64,000 bases of DNA from Auriscalpium vulgare (Eukaryota; Basidiomycota; Agaricomycetes; Russulales; Auriscalpiaceae), in the NCBI GenBank assembly GCA_019915015.1, contig JAHBBC010000011.1:496001-560000 (forward strand), given 5' to 3'. The notes beneath the pieces were generated by a model that was not told where the DNA came from, did not search any database, and saw nothing but the letters and a program-made list of their open reading frames with translations. The translations under genes were made by a program, and so were the position numbers. This document shows, piece by piece, positions 39,965 through 51,670 of this stretch (position 1 is its first letter; every line of letters starts with the position of its first letter).

Positions 39965-40356
39965 GATTTGGGCTTCAATGTGCGCTCGGGGTGCGGGTCG
40001 CATCGCTGGTGTTTCATCTTGTTAATGCGCTCGCATGATTTCTCTGTCACTGTGTCCATATCCTCCCTCACCTTACCAAAACGCGCGATGTTGTCGCTTG
40101 TCTGTATCCATGCAACTTTTACGAGCATCGATGTATAGTTCGTCCGATGATGAATTTCACGCACTCTTTTGGAAGAGAGTTTTAGATGTTAACAATCAGC
40201 CTCTTCATTTGCGTCATCAAGACAATACGTTCAGATCAGCTGAGATCAGCCGCCACAGAAACGACAGTATGAGTTACGGAGAAGGGTATGCGTCTAATAT
40301 GCTACAAGTCACTCTAAGGGTCTGCGTGGTAAGGGTAGGTGGACATCTATAGCACA
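39965..40356. other. Convergent 3' intergenic region
   Basis: Between the 3' ends of the Hsp70 and MFS genes. No gene was seen; it holds UTRs and terminators only. Confidence 0.45.
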
Positions 40357-42387
40357 TTATACCTTTTCACTCTGCGATGCCTCCTTCATGGGGTCCTCAG
40401 CAATGGTACCTGTGCTGCTCCTGACTCCCGGTGTGGCGTTGCCTTCGATGTCTTGTGCAGGTACGGGCACTGGTTGCTTCTCGATCTTATAAAAGATGAG
40501 GAGAAGGACAATTTCGAGGACCAGCGCGGCGAGGAGGAACCAGAAACCGTCCGCGATGCCGTGGTACCCAGGGTCCTCGCCCTCCTTGATGCGCTTCTTA
40601 TCAACCGAATTTGTGATTGTGCCGATTACGGCTAAGCCCAGCGCGTTGCCCATTTGTAGGGCAGCGTTGAAGATGGCCCCAATTGTACCCGCAAGCTCTG
40701 GAGGCGTACTGGCAGTGCATGATGTGATCAATTTGTCGGCCGAGACAAATCAGCAGATAGGCTTACTTCATGAAGATTGCGATGTTGGCGTTAGTGTAGA
40801 CGATCATGTTGCCCATGGTGCCGATGATGAAGGCCGGGAAAATGAGGGACCAGTAACGATCACTTTTGTTCGCGAACGGAAGGAGAATGGTGGCAACGAT
40901 ATCCACGCAGAGACCAAACAAGATAGTCCACTTCGGGTTGACATACTTGGGGAACATTCCAGCGAAGCCAGCGATGAGCCCGGCGAATATCCCCGTGGGC
41001 AAGAAGTGGATGGCAGTCAAGATAGCGCTCCACCCATATACTTCTTGGAACCTCGGGATGAGCTGGAAGTACACTGTGCGAAGGTATTCAATCGCAGTCG
41101 CAAATTATATTCCAAGAGGCACTCACGAGCGCACCAGAAGAAGAACGGCACTAGAGCAATGGTGACCAAGATCGGGACATTGGGGTGCTTCCAGACCGAA
41201 GGCGGACTAAAAGCAATTATTTAGAACGCAGTGAGGCAGCAGCATTCAGGTCCACATACAGCGACGCCATATGCGGGTCGAGCTTCGCCTCGAGGATGAA
41301 GTAGGCCGTGGCAAGGAGGACGGAGAGGATGAGAGGAGCGATAACCTTTGCGTCCTTCCATCCGCTCGAAGACCCAGTAGTGATGCCATAGATGAAAAGA
41401 ATGATGGCCGCTGTAAGAAATGTCAATAACAGGAATATTCAACGAATGTATACGCACCAGTAATGAGGACTACGCCGCCAAGGTCCAAGCGCCTCCATGA
41501 TGGCTTGTGAGGCCGTGGGGCAGACTGGGGAGTGATTAGGATTGAGATGATAGCTATAGGGAGGCCCATCATGCAAGTAAACCAGTAATCCCATCTCCAC
41601 GAAGCCCACTGGACGAAGACTCCGCCAATGACAATACCAAGGACTGAAGCAAGAGAGTCAGCGTGGTTATTCCTGGCGTTAGCTAGCATGCACTGACCGT
41701 TTCCCAATGCTCCGGTGCCCCCGAAAGCAGCGATCGCGCGGTTCTGCTCTTGCGGATCCGGGAACCACTCCACAATCAGGCTCAAAGCAGATGGTACGGT
41801 GAGAGCCGCACAAACGCCTGGAAGTTGGCAACATCAGTGCGCTCCACGGAATCCAGGTGACGTGTGACATACCGGTCAGAGCACGAAGGATGAAGAGCGC
41901 GATCTTATCATGGACAAAGCCGCAACCCAGGGCAAACAATCCAACACCAGCAGAGCCGACAATGAATGACCACTCTGGCAGGAAGAGGGAGGTGAGCGGG
42001 GCATAAGCAGCGAAATTCTTGAACACTCACTTGCACTGTAGATATCCGATACCCTGCCGCTGATGAGAAGGAATGCAGAAAATGTCGCGCCATAGGCTGA
42101 GAAAACCCAGGTGATCTCAGTCGGTGAGATGCCGAGAGCCCTCTCTTGAGCAGGTATAGCTGGGAAGATGGCGGATGCGACAAAGGAGTCCATGAACTCC
42201 GCCAAACACCAAAGGAACAGTAGCGACAGTCTCTTCCATTTGCCCAGAACAGGACGGACTGCCCGAGGAGATGCTTGAGTCTTGGTGATCTCGGCAGAGA
42301 AGAACAAAGGCAATGCTCACCGTAAGCAGACTTGTCGTCGGCAAGGTCCACAGCTTTTTCAGTCACGTCAGTGGGAGGCGAGCTCAT
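40357..42387 (-). CDS. MFS transporter, DHA2-like (14 helices)
   Basis: Plasma- or vacuolar-membrane proton antiporter-like permease of the major facilitator superfamily. Start MSSPPTDVTEKAVDLADDKS is a hydrophilic tail. After an intron come FLWCLAEFMDSFVASAIFPA, GISPTEITWVFSAYGATFSA and FLLISGRVSDIYSA, giving helices 1-2 and the loop 2-3 GRxSDxYxx motif A. Then come SAGVGLFALGCGFVHDK, the segment PSALSLIVEWFPDPQEQNRA, and GALGNVLGIVIGGVFVQWAS (motif C-like, typical of drug antiporters). Later helices include IILFIYGITTGSSSGWKD, ILTAIHFLPTGIFAGLIAGF and IVYTNANIAIFMKTPPELAG. The number of hydrophobic segments fits 14-TMS DHA2. About eight exons. The substrate cannot be told from sequence. It faces away from the Hsp70 and has no metabolic-cluster neighbours. 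Confidence 0.88.
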
Positions 42388-43896
42388 CGGATCGGAAGCG
42401 CTGGCGACGAGGTGAAGGTGGGTAAAGCCGACGACGGTAAAAACGTTTGGGTCTTATAGTGCATCCTATCACTGTTAAGCGCCCAGGCCGCGACTCAAGA
42501 ACAGGCGAGATTTTGCCTACCTACCTTGCCGCCCAGCCAAAAAAGATGAAGTGCGCGGCTAAGCGCGGCCTTCGAAGACAGATTGTGAAGGGCGCAAGGG
42601 GATAGCAAAGCGTTGTAACTGGGTCACTGGGTGGACGGCACGAGCGCTTGAGCGGCAACGATGCTCGCTTACGCTTGCGAAGAATTATGGTGCGGCTCCG
42701 TTGGGAACGGTGAATTGTCCAGGATTTGCAAGCAGGATTGCACAGTTGTCGCCATAAGCAAATACCTGAGCCAACTATATGTCCCGCACCCAACTGGCAC
42801 CCAAATGAAAGTGCTAGCAGGTGGCTGACGCGATTGACGGCCATAATACGTGCTTTGACTTGGAGACAACAGGCGTTAGCTGGCAGCACCGCCCATTTCG
42901 CCGATTTGATGATATTGCTGCGCTGATTTCGACCCCAGTCAAATGCCGTGATGACCGCGACCGGATACCCCTGCGTGCATCTCAAAAAACGACGCTCAGA
43001 GCTTGTACAACGGCATAGACTCACTGTCTTTGAAAAAGTAAGCTGATACATTGGTTTACAGATATATAAATCGTGCAGTGAGGGCTAGTGAGGGGCAACC
43101 CAGTCTGTGCATTTGTCGGCGTCGTCCTTGGGAAAGCCTGCCAGGGATCGGTAAGCCAGGGGACGGGCACACAAGTCATCATTGATCATTCATGCAACCT
43201 TGATTTCGTCGGCGCTATAGCGGTGATAAAACGTCAGCATCCCTCCGAGGTTTGAAACGACTCACGGCGTCGGCAAGGGGGCCTGCTGTAGCCTCGACGT
43301 CGACGGAAGTTTGTTTCATCCGCGCTTGCCATGCTGGCTATAAGTGATATTGCCCAATGCATGAGAGTTTCAGCAGGTTCCAGCTCTTCGTAAGTTGACC
43401 TAACAGCCGATGGTGTAGGACTGGCACCAGGGCGTAGGATATCCGGTAGTTCGAAGGGAACTAGCCGGTCGATCGGGAGACTCGGTCGACGACAAGTCAG
43501 TCTCAGTAAAAAAGCTAAGTCTTGCTCTAGTCTTGCTCTAGTCCGATAGGACGTCAGTAGTCCCACCCTAGTCCGATTATGTGCCGACCTGGTCATCTAC
43601 ATTGCGTACGTAATGATCCGAAATTTTCTCTCACGCGCACAGATAATACACTGATAAAGCGACAATAAAGAGCCCTGCCTCTCTGCGCTGGCAGTTCGCA
43701 CGCTGCGGCGGGCATTGCACGTCCGCGCGCCGCAGAAACTAAATGGTCAACATCAGTACATGACACTAATACAGGAGACGTAGGGAGGCATGGATCGTGA
43801 GGCAATGTATCATGAAGGGATGTCCGGGGCAATGCAAACATTCGTAACAGGGAAGATATAACGGGTGTAATGTCCGAGCGCAAGCAGCAGCAGCCC
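42388..43896. other. Intergenic region, no gene recognised
   Basis: 1.5 kb upstream of the MFS gene and downstream of the FunK1-like gene. A 34-residue reading frame (43085-43189, minus) has a protein-like composition, and a direct repeat of agtcttgctct lies near 43514-43545. A 176-codon minus-strand frame (42521-43051) resembles no family known to me. Confidence 0.4.
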
Positions 43897-46604
43897 TCAT
43901 GCTCTCCTCTTCGCTGCGATCTGGCCGGCAGTGCTCGCTTGGCGCTTGCCTCTGCTGGACGGTCCGGCAACTGGCACAGAGGGCTGCGGCTGAGTAGATG
44001 CGCGAGTTGAATATCGGTGACGATGTTCGCCCGCGGTGCTCCCGACTCCGCCCTTTCCTCTGGCGCGACCTCGACCTGCTGCTCTCGTACGGATGGGCGC
44101 TGGCGTTGGCTCTGGCGTTGGCTCTGGCATTGGCTCTGGAACTGCTTCGATCTTCGGGAGCCAATTTCGCAAGACTTTGATCATATCGGCGTGGGAGAAG
44201 GGGGAGCTCGAGATTGTCGCGAGGAACTGTTTGTCACCGAACATAAGCACCGACAGGTCTTCAACCATGGGTGCCAAGGGTTCGAAGTACTTTGTGAACA
44301 ACTGCGTGTAGGCCCGGTGGCGGGGACTGAGTACCGCGGTTGCTAACTTGTTCTCGGCTATCTCGGCTGCAGTGATCATTCGCCAATTGCCAAAGCGTCT
44401 ATGCCATGCCTCCGACTGGCGTTCCGGAAAGACGGGCGCACCGGGACCGTCGTATGCCAAGCAGTTGAAGATGATCATCCAGAAGACGGCTTCAAGATCA
44501 TGCCTGAAGTGCAACTCTTTCTTGCCAGCCTCCGGCGCGACTAAGACGAGCTCAGGCGAGATGAAAAATATGTTGACCTGCACGACGATAAGTATGGTCT
44601 GATGCCGTCGGCAGCAGATTGAACACACCGGTCTCGCAATCAAGGACGGCTTCCTTTCATTATCCGGAGGGTGATGCATAGCATTGGCGAGGTTGAATAT
44701 CATGCCGTTAGAGGGACGCTGATTGTCGAATCCGACGTTCAAAACCGTCATGTCGCGCGTGAGGATGTGGGCTGTGTTATAGAGCTTCTCGTGAGCTAAA
44801 AGCACCGTCAAAGATCTTCGTGAGAGACAGTACGCGGAGGTGAGATCGCGCAACTCACCGGTAACTATGTCGATGATACCTCTCACAAATTCGCTCCGAC
44901 TCTGGAAATGATAGATGGGGCGGCGCTCTGGCGTCGTGAGCAGACGCGAATGCTTCCGGATGCCTTGCCCTGAGTCGCCGTCGTTGATGATCCTGACCGG
45001 GGCTTCGGGCTCCGGAGGGGAAATGTCCTCATCGACAAGCGTGCCCACGTCTGACCGGCTGTCTGCTTCGGGAGCTGAGTCTGCTTCAAACTCTGAGTCT
45101 GTTTCGGGCTCTGAGTCTGCAGCGACCTCAACGACTTCAAGCATGTCGTCGCCACCCATATGCCTTCTGGGAAGCTTGTTGTCGAGCAGCTCCCGTGCGA
45201 TTACTTGGTCCGACTTGCCGCCATATACGGGCACCTCTTCATCCGCCCCTCCATCGTTCTTGACGAGTTTGGGTACGCCATTGATCCCATGCTTCGCAGC
45301 CTCGGCAAGAAAATATCCGCCAAGGTGTACGCGCGACGCGTCCGGCCAGCTGTCTTCAAGCACGAATTCGCGTCCTTTCTTGCTGACGAGACATGCCCAG
45401 ACTGCCGCGCCGTGGATGCTGATGTCCTTGTAGAGCGTCCTCTCGAACTTGTACATCTCCTCGCGGTATCTAATACCGAGTATTCTGCCATGTTCGTCGC
45501 GGCGCACGGTCTCGTCGATTCCAAGGTAGCGATCCGGCGCGAAAGCGAGGAATGTGATAAGGCGAAACAGATTCTCGCCCCTCGCCGGCGATGTACACAT
45601 GAAGAAGGCGGTGTGGTTGTAGTAATGGACGCCGATTTCCTCCCGGGAGATCCAGATGGCGGGGAAGAACCGACGACCGAACTGGGCTGTCGAAATGCAT
45701 ACCGCCCTGCCCGCAAGCGTATCTGTCAAGCGAGGTTTTGGCTCTCGGGTGATTTCGACGACGGTGTGCGCCTGGATCCAATCCTTGGGGCGGGTACGCG
45801 CCACGACAATATCTGGGTGGCGGAATAAAGGAACGCCTGGCATCTTCTTGTCGGAATATTCATGGCTGAAGACCCGGGGCTATCACTGGCAGTCAAGCAA
45901 AGCGCGTCAGTGAGGATGCATACGACGCACCTTGATCTTCGTTTCCGATTTCTTTACCATCCACTCGACAACTTTGTCTATCCATACACAGAAATCATGC
46001 TCCGACGCGAATCGGTTTGGAGTAACCATGTCAAAGTCCAGGGGGCCGTGCGTTTGGATTCCGGGCCTTTCGCCTTGGCTACTTCTTGCCAATCCTCATT
46101 CTTGAACGCGCCCTCGTTGGTCAGCTCCCTAAGTCGACGCTCGAAATTCTCCTTCGTTCCCCAGAATGCGTCCGCGGGAATCATGAGAATGCTGAACAGG
46201 TTGCTTTTGTAGTCGAAGTTCCTGGTGACATTCGTCAATAGGTCAGACATTTGGTCGTGCGTTCTGGCTTCCTGCGAGAACGGGTCAACGAAGGTGTCGC
46301 CCGAGGTTGCTGCTCGCCTGTTGTCTTGAGCCGTGTATGTGCGAGCCAGATCCGGACCAGCTGGTTCACGTAGATGGACGGGTTTCGCGGTGGAGTAGAT
46401 GAAATTTTCCTCGAAATTTTGCTCGCGGGCGACTTTGCTGTTGTCCTTCTCGGATTGCCCCGATGACTTGATCGGTTTTAATTGCCCGTCCTCTTCTTCG
46501 TTCTTTGGTACGCCCTCGTCGTTGGAACCATCAGGCGGGAGCGATGATGCAGATGAGTGGATACGCGAGGAGACGTCGGCGGAACTAGGAGCCGTCCGCG
46601 TCAT
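43897..46604 (-). CDS. FunK1-like protein kinase, probably inactive and frameshifted
   Basis: Belongs to the fungal FunK1 kinase-like family by order of segments, although divergent. The N-terminal part (start 46604, MTRTAPSSADVSSR) runs to FKNEDWQEVAKAKG near 46060. The continuation PNRFASEHDFCVWIDKVVEW is in another frame and no intron of workable size fits, so a frameshift is likely. After an intron come PRVFSHEYSDKKMPGVPL, the region AAVWACLVSKKGREFVLEDS, then a Glu/Asp/Ser-rich insert (ADSEPETDSEFEADSAPEAD). The kinase core reads LLAHEKLYNTAHILTRDMTV and LNVGFDNQRPSNGMIFNLAN. FunK1 members have HRD-x-S-x-x-N and a D-(W/F)-D-L-A block, so the His and the metal-binding Asp are replaced. 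HFRHDLEAVFWMIIFNCLAY follows, as in the family. The tail has PEP repeats and a basic end. Confidence 0.7.
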
Positions 46605-47647
46605 TTCAGTTAACGTGGGTGCGAACAGGGACAGCGCCACACAAGCGCCCGTCGCAGCAGCACCATGATCTGGGTCTCGCGATCTCCCGCCCTAATCCCA
46701 GCTGAGACCCGGGCCTACGTCTTGCCTAAGTACGTCGTACAACTCTCAAAGTAGCCTCACAGTAAAACAACTCGCTCTCGGCGACTACAACTGTACTGCA
46801 TACTCGGCGGCTTATCTTAGATTTAAGCGGTTGTTCGGAACAATTCACCGAGACAACCGGCAAAAAACCCCGGGATCCCCGGTAGGAGCACATCTGCGAA
46901 CGATCCGCGTGTCACTGTCTTGTTCTACTCTAGGCCTTTAGATCTCAAGATCTCACTCTTCAGTCCGTCCAGCTGCTAGGTCTTACAGAGCTGAATAGTG
47001 CACACGTCCATGAATTTTGACGCATATATTCAAGGTGCTAGCATCCGATCTTGGAACGTACGTGGTTTTTGCTCCCCCTACCAACCCCCTACCGCTTGGG
47101 CCTCGTTCCCTTTTGCCCAGGCATGGCGACTGGCCCAAGATGCAGAATCACAGCTTACCTTGGCGGCCCCTGCTCACCGTCACCGCTACTTTTGGACTTG
47201 GCACTTCCTGCGCCCCAGCCGTCGATGTCGCACTACGTATGCAGTACATCAGGTCCCCTTCCCTGCAACTCAGCTTGCAAGCGCAGGTTGCAGCTGCCAA
47301 GACAGGCGGGGCGCATGGGCGGCGCTATGGAACTCCTCTGCACCGCGGCAGTGCCGAGTTCTCGCTTTGAACCGCCAGCATGACGTCTTCGGAACCCGCG
47401 CTAGCTCCATGCATCGTGCATCGTTCCTTCGACATGTATGCATGCAAGACAAGACATGAGTACTTGAGTAGCACGCCTTTCTTACAGAGGAGTGTACCCT
47501 CGAGATGAGAAAGAAATATGCTTTGAATGTTCTACTGTGCACAACTTCAACACGAGATGAGAGATAACCTACAAGTGAACAAGGAACACGTATTACTTTT
47601 GAGGATACATAAGTCCGAGCATGAGATAGCGAGCAAAGACAACAACA
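46605..47647. other. Intergenic, no gene recognised
   Basis: This is the promoter side of the FunK1-like gene and the 3' flank of the Hsp70 pseudogene. Plus-strand overlapping frames around 47000-47400 have no family resemblance. A palindrome ttgttcggaacaa is at about 46831-46843. Confidence 0.4.
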
Positions 47648-48379
47648 CGCGACCACCTCGACGCTGGGAGGGACCGTCCTCGCCACCAGCGCTGGGAAGC
47701 CACCAGGTGCACCTCCTGGCGCACCTCCGGGGAAGCCGCCGCCGCCGGGTGCACCGCCAGCGCTTCTGCATGATGGGGCTAGAAGACGAGGATGTCAGCA
47801 CAACTGTCCTGTGCGAGAAGGCGCTTGAAGACTTACATTGCAACTGCCTCGAGCTCCTTTCTGCTTCTCACCGTACTCCTCGACGGAGGCCTCTTGTGAT
47901 GCGTCAAGCCACGAGTTGGTCTCGTTGACCAGCGACTTGAGTTTCAACTTGTCGGCAGCCTTGAACTTGTCGGCGAGCTTCTCATCGGTCAAGGAGTTGC
48001 GGAGGTCGTAGGCGTACCACTCCAGGCCGTTCTTGGCAGTGATGCGGCTCGCGGCAGCCTCGTCCTCAGCTGTAGCTAAAATATATCGTTAGCATCGGGA
48101 GCGAGACAACAGGAGAAGGGTACTTACCCTTGTACTTCTCGGCATCGTTGACCATGCGCTCGATCTCCTCCTTCGACAGGCGGCCCTTATCGTTGGTGAT
48201 CGTGATGCGGTTCGACTTGCCGGTTGTCTTATCAGAAGCTGACACGTAGAGGATACCGTTCGCATCGATGTCGAAGGTGACCTCAACCTGAGGAACACCA
48301 CGCGGCGCCGGGGGGATGCCGGAAAGCTCGAACTTGCCGAGGAGGCTGTTATTCTTGGTGCGGGCGCGCTCGCCCTCGT

Positions 48380-48410
<31 letters not shown>

Positions 48411-49606
48411 TGAATACGTCGAGAAAATTTCCGACTTCTTCGTGGGCACGGTCGTGTTGCGCTTGATGAGGGCGGTCATGACGCCGGCGGTCTCAATACT
48501 GTGTAACAATGATCAGTACCGAGAAATATCATGATATTATAAGACGACTTACCCAAGGGACAGAGGAGCAACATCAAGGAGGAGGAGATCTTGCGTCTTC
48601 TCGGAGGTGTCTCCGGAGAGGATGGCAGCCTGGACAGCGGCACCATATGCATATGCGACGGCCTCGTCGGGGTTGATGCTCTTGTTGGGCTCCTTGCCGT
48701 TGAAGAAGTCGGACACGAGCTTGACGATGCGAGGGATACGAGTGGAGCCACCGACGAGGACGATCTCGTGGACGTTCGCCTTGTCGATCTTCGAGTCACG
48801 AAGGACCTTCTCGACGGGCTCGAGAGTGCCGTGGAAGAGATCCTGGCACAGCTCCTCGAAGCGGGCACGAGTAAGGGAGGTGTAGAAGTCGATGCCCTCG
48901 AAGAGCGAGTCGATCTCGATGGAGGTCTGGGTGGCGGAGGAGAGAGTGCGCTTGGCACGCTTGCAAGCGGTGGGCAGACGACGGAGGGCGCGCATGTTCA
49001 CAGACAGGTCGTTCTTGAACTTGCGCTTGAACTCCTGCACGAAGTGGTTGACGAGGCGGTTGTCGAAGTCCTCACCGCCCAAGTGGGTGTCTCCTGCGGT
49101 CGCCTTCACCTCAAAGATGCCCTCCTCAATGGTCAGGAGAGAGACATCGAAGGTTCCTCCACCAAGATCGAAGATGAGCACGTTGCGCTCGCCGATGACC
49201 TTCTTGTCGAGACCGTACGCGAAGGCGGCATCTGTGGGCTCGTTGATGATACGGAGGACGTTGAGTCCCGAGATCGTGCCGGCATCCTTGGTCGCCTGGC
49301 GCTGCGAGTTGTTGAAGTACGCAGGGACTGTGACGACGGCGTTGTTGATCGTGCCACCGAGGTACACCTCGGCAGTCTCCTTCATCTTCAGGAGGACCAT
49401 GGATGAGACCTCCTCAGGCGACTAGAAAGAATGGAGTTAGTATTGCACGTCACTCGATCAGAATCACTCACAAATTCCTTGTCCTCGCCACGGTATGAGA
49501 CGCGCACATATGGCTTGCCGCCCTTGGAAAAGACCTTGAAGGGGAAGTGCTTCATATCGGCCTGCACCTCGGCATCGTCGAACTTGCAACCGATGAGAAG
49601 CATGCC
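47648..49606 (-). pseudogene. Ssa-type cytosolic Hsp70 pseudogene, truncated and decayed at both ends
   Basis: Similarity to Ssa-class Hsp70 begins abruptly at [20 protein letters not shown] (about 49600). The first ~70 residues, including the phosphate-binding [11 protein letters not shown] loop, are absent, and no trace lies upstream before the next gene's stop at 49905. The rest is spliced normally: [60 protein letters not shown] and [19 protein letters not shown]. Odd residues sit at invariant sites: [31 protein letters not shown], and a doubled AY in [10 protein letters not shown]. At the C-terminus PIMQK is followed by an out-of-frame GGAPGG linker, then AGGEDGPS back in the first frame, then VEVVA in the second frame where VEEVD belongs. 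Introns remain, so it is not a retrocopy. Confidence 0.88.
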
Positions 49607-49904
49607 TATATTCTACACCCACGCAAAGTACTATACAGTATCCGTCCAAGCAGTTCAACAATAAATGCCTATGTGGAAGACGACAGACGCGTACGGTGGC
49701 GGCCCGCAAGGCAGAGGGAGGAAGAGGAATGTAGTATGGCACGAATCGCAAGCGCACCGTACTGTGCTCAGTTGACAAACGTGATCGCGTGATCCGAGAC
49801 GATCAAAGGCCCTTGACGGCCGCACATGTCAAATACACCCAAACACCGGCAGCCCTATCGTATATCGCGCCAAAGCAGCTCTGCAGAAATCAGTATCCGT
49901 CTGC

Positions 49905-50899
49905 CTACTTCTCGTGGGGCTTACAAGTTTGTTTTTTTGCCGTCCTGCTGCGGTGTAACTTGGGGTCTATCCACTCGAGATTAACCTGCAGACATACAAT
50001 CACGGATGCTGAAGACAGTTGAGAACGAATGACACTCACCGACTTCCCACACGGGACCACCTTGATCCCGATGTCCGCGAGATGCTCATGTAAGTGTCTA
50101 TGGACCATGTCATTCCATAGTTTGTGCAGTCTCGGATCGCGTGCCGTCCAAGGACCGTTTAGGAATTCTTGGTCGGATGGCGACAGATCGAGCATGTTCT
50201 CGACCGTGAGCGCGACGAGGTTAACCTCATAGAGGCACTTGTCCGCCGGGCAGGTCCATATATAATCCTTGGGAAAGACTGGTGGCCGGCGAAGAGCGTA
50301 CGGAATAGCCTTCCGTATCTCTGGATCAACGGAGGGGGACCGCGACGAGTCGGAGGACGAGGGCGTAGCGGGGGCAGTAGATGGCTCAGAGAAATCGGGG
50401 TCCCAGCTGTTGTCTCCACTCCAATCGTCCCCGTCCATAGGTACGCGGGGCTTGAAGCAAACAAACTAAATCCAATATTGAAATTAAGAGGTTGCAAAGA
50501 CGGAGGCGGGCTCACCGTTTCGCCCAGCTCGCTGTCGCTCAAGCTAGGCGAACGACTTTCAGCGGGCGCAACAGCGTCTGTAGCAGCACCGCTTTCGCCT
50601 GTCTCTGTAGCCTTGCCTTTACTGTTCTCTGCTTCACCGAGCGGATAGACGGCGAAGGGAGCTGCCGCCTTCTTCCCTTTGTACTTGCTCGGTTTTCTCA
50701 CTGCCCATGCAGACAACGGCGAAAATCCTTCATCACCCTGGGCACCGCTTGCGCTAGGCGGCGGCAGCGCCATCGTGGTTGCCTTGCTGCCAGAAGCTCC
50801 TTCATCGTCGGCGTCGCGATTTTCGTCGGCCTGCTCCAATGCTGGCTTTCCGGATTCATCTGGACGTCTCCACACACCCCGAGGATCGGCCCTGCGCAT
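49905..50899 (-). CDS. Uncharacterised protein
   Basis: Three exons (50899-50516, 50465-50040, 49985-49905) join in frame to 296 residues with consensus GTGAGC and GTGAGT donors. I do not recognise the family. Exon 1 is a disordered, Ser/Glu/Ala-rich region that starts MRRADPRGVWRRPDESGKPA. Exon 2 begins FVCFKPRVPMDGDDWSGDN, has a Ser/Thr/Pro run, and then a more ordered block RRPPVFPKDYIWTCPADKCL followed by LDLSPSDQEFLNGPW and HKLWNDMVHRHLHEHLADIG. The last exon gives NLEWIDPKLHRSRTAKKQTC with a basic end. The ordered C-terminal half has one close Cys pair (CPADKC) but no full zinc motif. The start at 50899 is the first ATG in frame that is not preceded by non-coding-like sequence. The left arm of the transposon lies 122 bp upstream. 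Confidence 0.6.
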
Positions 50900-51020
50900 G
50901 GCGAATTCGAGTGTGAGCAGCGTAAGAAAGAGACGAGAAAGAGGCGATACAGGTGGACGAGACGGAGGTAGGATGTGCAAGAGACGGAGAACGCGCCGTG
51001 GGAAGCAAACATGGCGCAAC

Positions 51021-51053
51021 GGACAGCTTCGGGCCGCCACAGCCGCTGGGCCG
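51021..51053 (+). repeat. Left copy of 33-bp inverted repeat
   Basis: Begins ggacagcttcgggccgccac and ends agccgctgggccg. It is identical to the reverse complement of 54943-54975. Confidence 0.85.
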
Positions 51054-51670
51054 ACGGCAAGGCACTCGGCGAGCGCGGGGAGACCATGCGCACGGTGGAG
51101 GGCTACGTCGACGGCAACAAGTCGTCCGTGTGGTCGGTTGCGCGCGAGCTGGTCGGGAACGTAGCACAGTCGAGGGACAGCGAGCTGAAGGCCGACTGTG
51201 TGGGGAGAGCATCAGGTCGAGGTCCCGCGCGTATTAATCTACCGCGTGCGCGCGTGCGCACGTCAGCCAAGGCACGACCACGCATTAATGTGAAGGATAC
51301 AAGGATACACACCGTTGGCCACGTAGCGCGCTCTTGATCACATTGATTCACTCCCCGAGTCGAGCAGCAGTCTCGGGCTGGTCCTTGTATCGCAGCCCCA
51401 TTTTCCATCGTTTTTAGTTCATTCATTGCAGTCCTATTACTCTACTACATGCTGTCTATGTGCTATGCCTATATTGCAACCTGGGTCCAATCCTAGACTG
51501 GTGTGTGCCATGCGAGCCCCACGCGAGGCCATCCGAGGCGCGTCCCGATCGGGAAGGCATAGGCGCCTTCGCGCGACTCCACGCTTCTTGTGCGACACTC
51601 CTCAGGCCACGCCGGAAATTCAGGGGGCAGAACATTACACTGGCTTGCGTGGGTAAATGGGTCAAATGTA
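51054..51670. other. Non-coding left arm of the transposon
   Basis: GC-rich at first, then grading into the A/T-rich interior around 51640. It has short open frames only and no recognisable gene. Confidence 0.4.

Noticed and set aside
42521..43051. 176-codon minus-strand open frame
   Set aside because: No family resemblance, no promoter or splice context, and Arg/Cys/Ser-rich composition typical of a GC-rich non-coding frame.
46825..46850. Palindrome ttgttcggaacaa as a regulatory site
   Set aside because: A single short palindrome with no second copy and no known regulator.
46998..47459. Plus-strand frames of 110-153 codons
   Set aside because: No homology, and three overlapping frames are open at once, which suggests composition rather than coding.
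48591..49406. 271-codon plus-strand frame
   Set aside because: Antisense shadow of the Hsp70 pseudogene; Hsp70 codon bias is known to leave long open antisense frames.
51600..51660. Possible CACTG transposon terminus (cactggcttgcgtgg near 51638)
   Set aside because: No matching inverted copy was found near the transposase start, so it cannot be supported as a terminal repeat.
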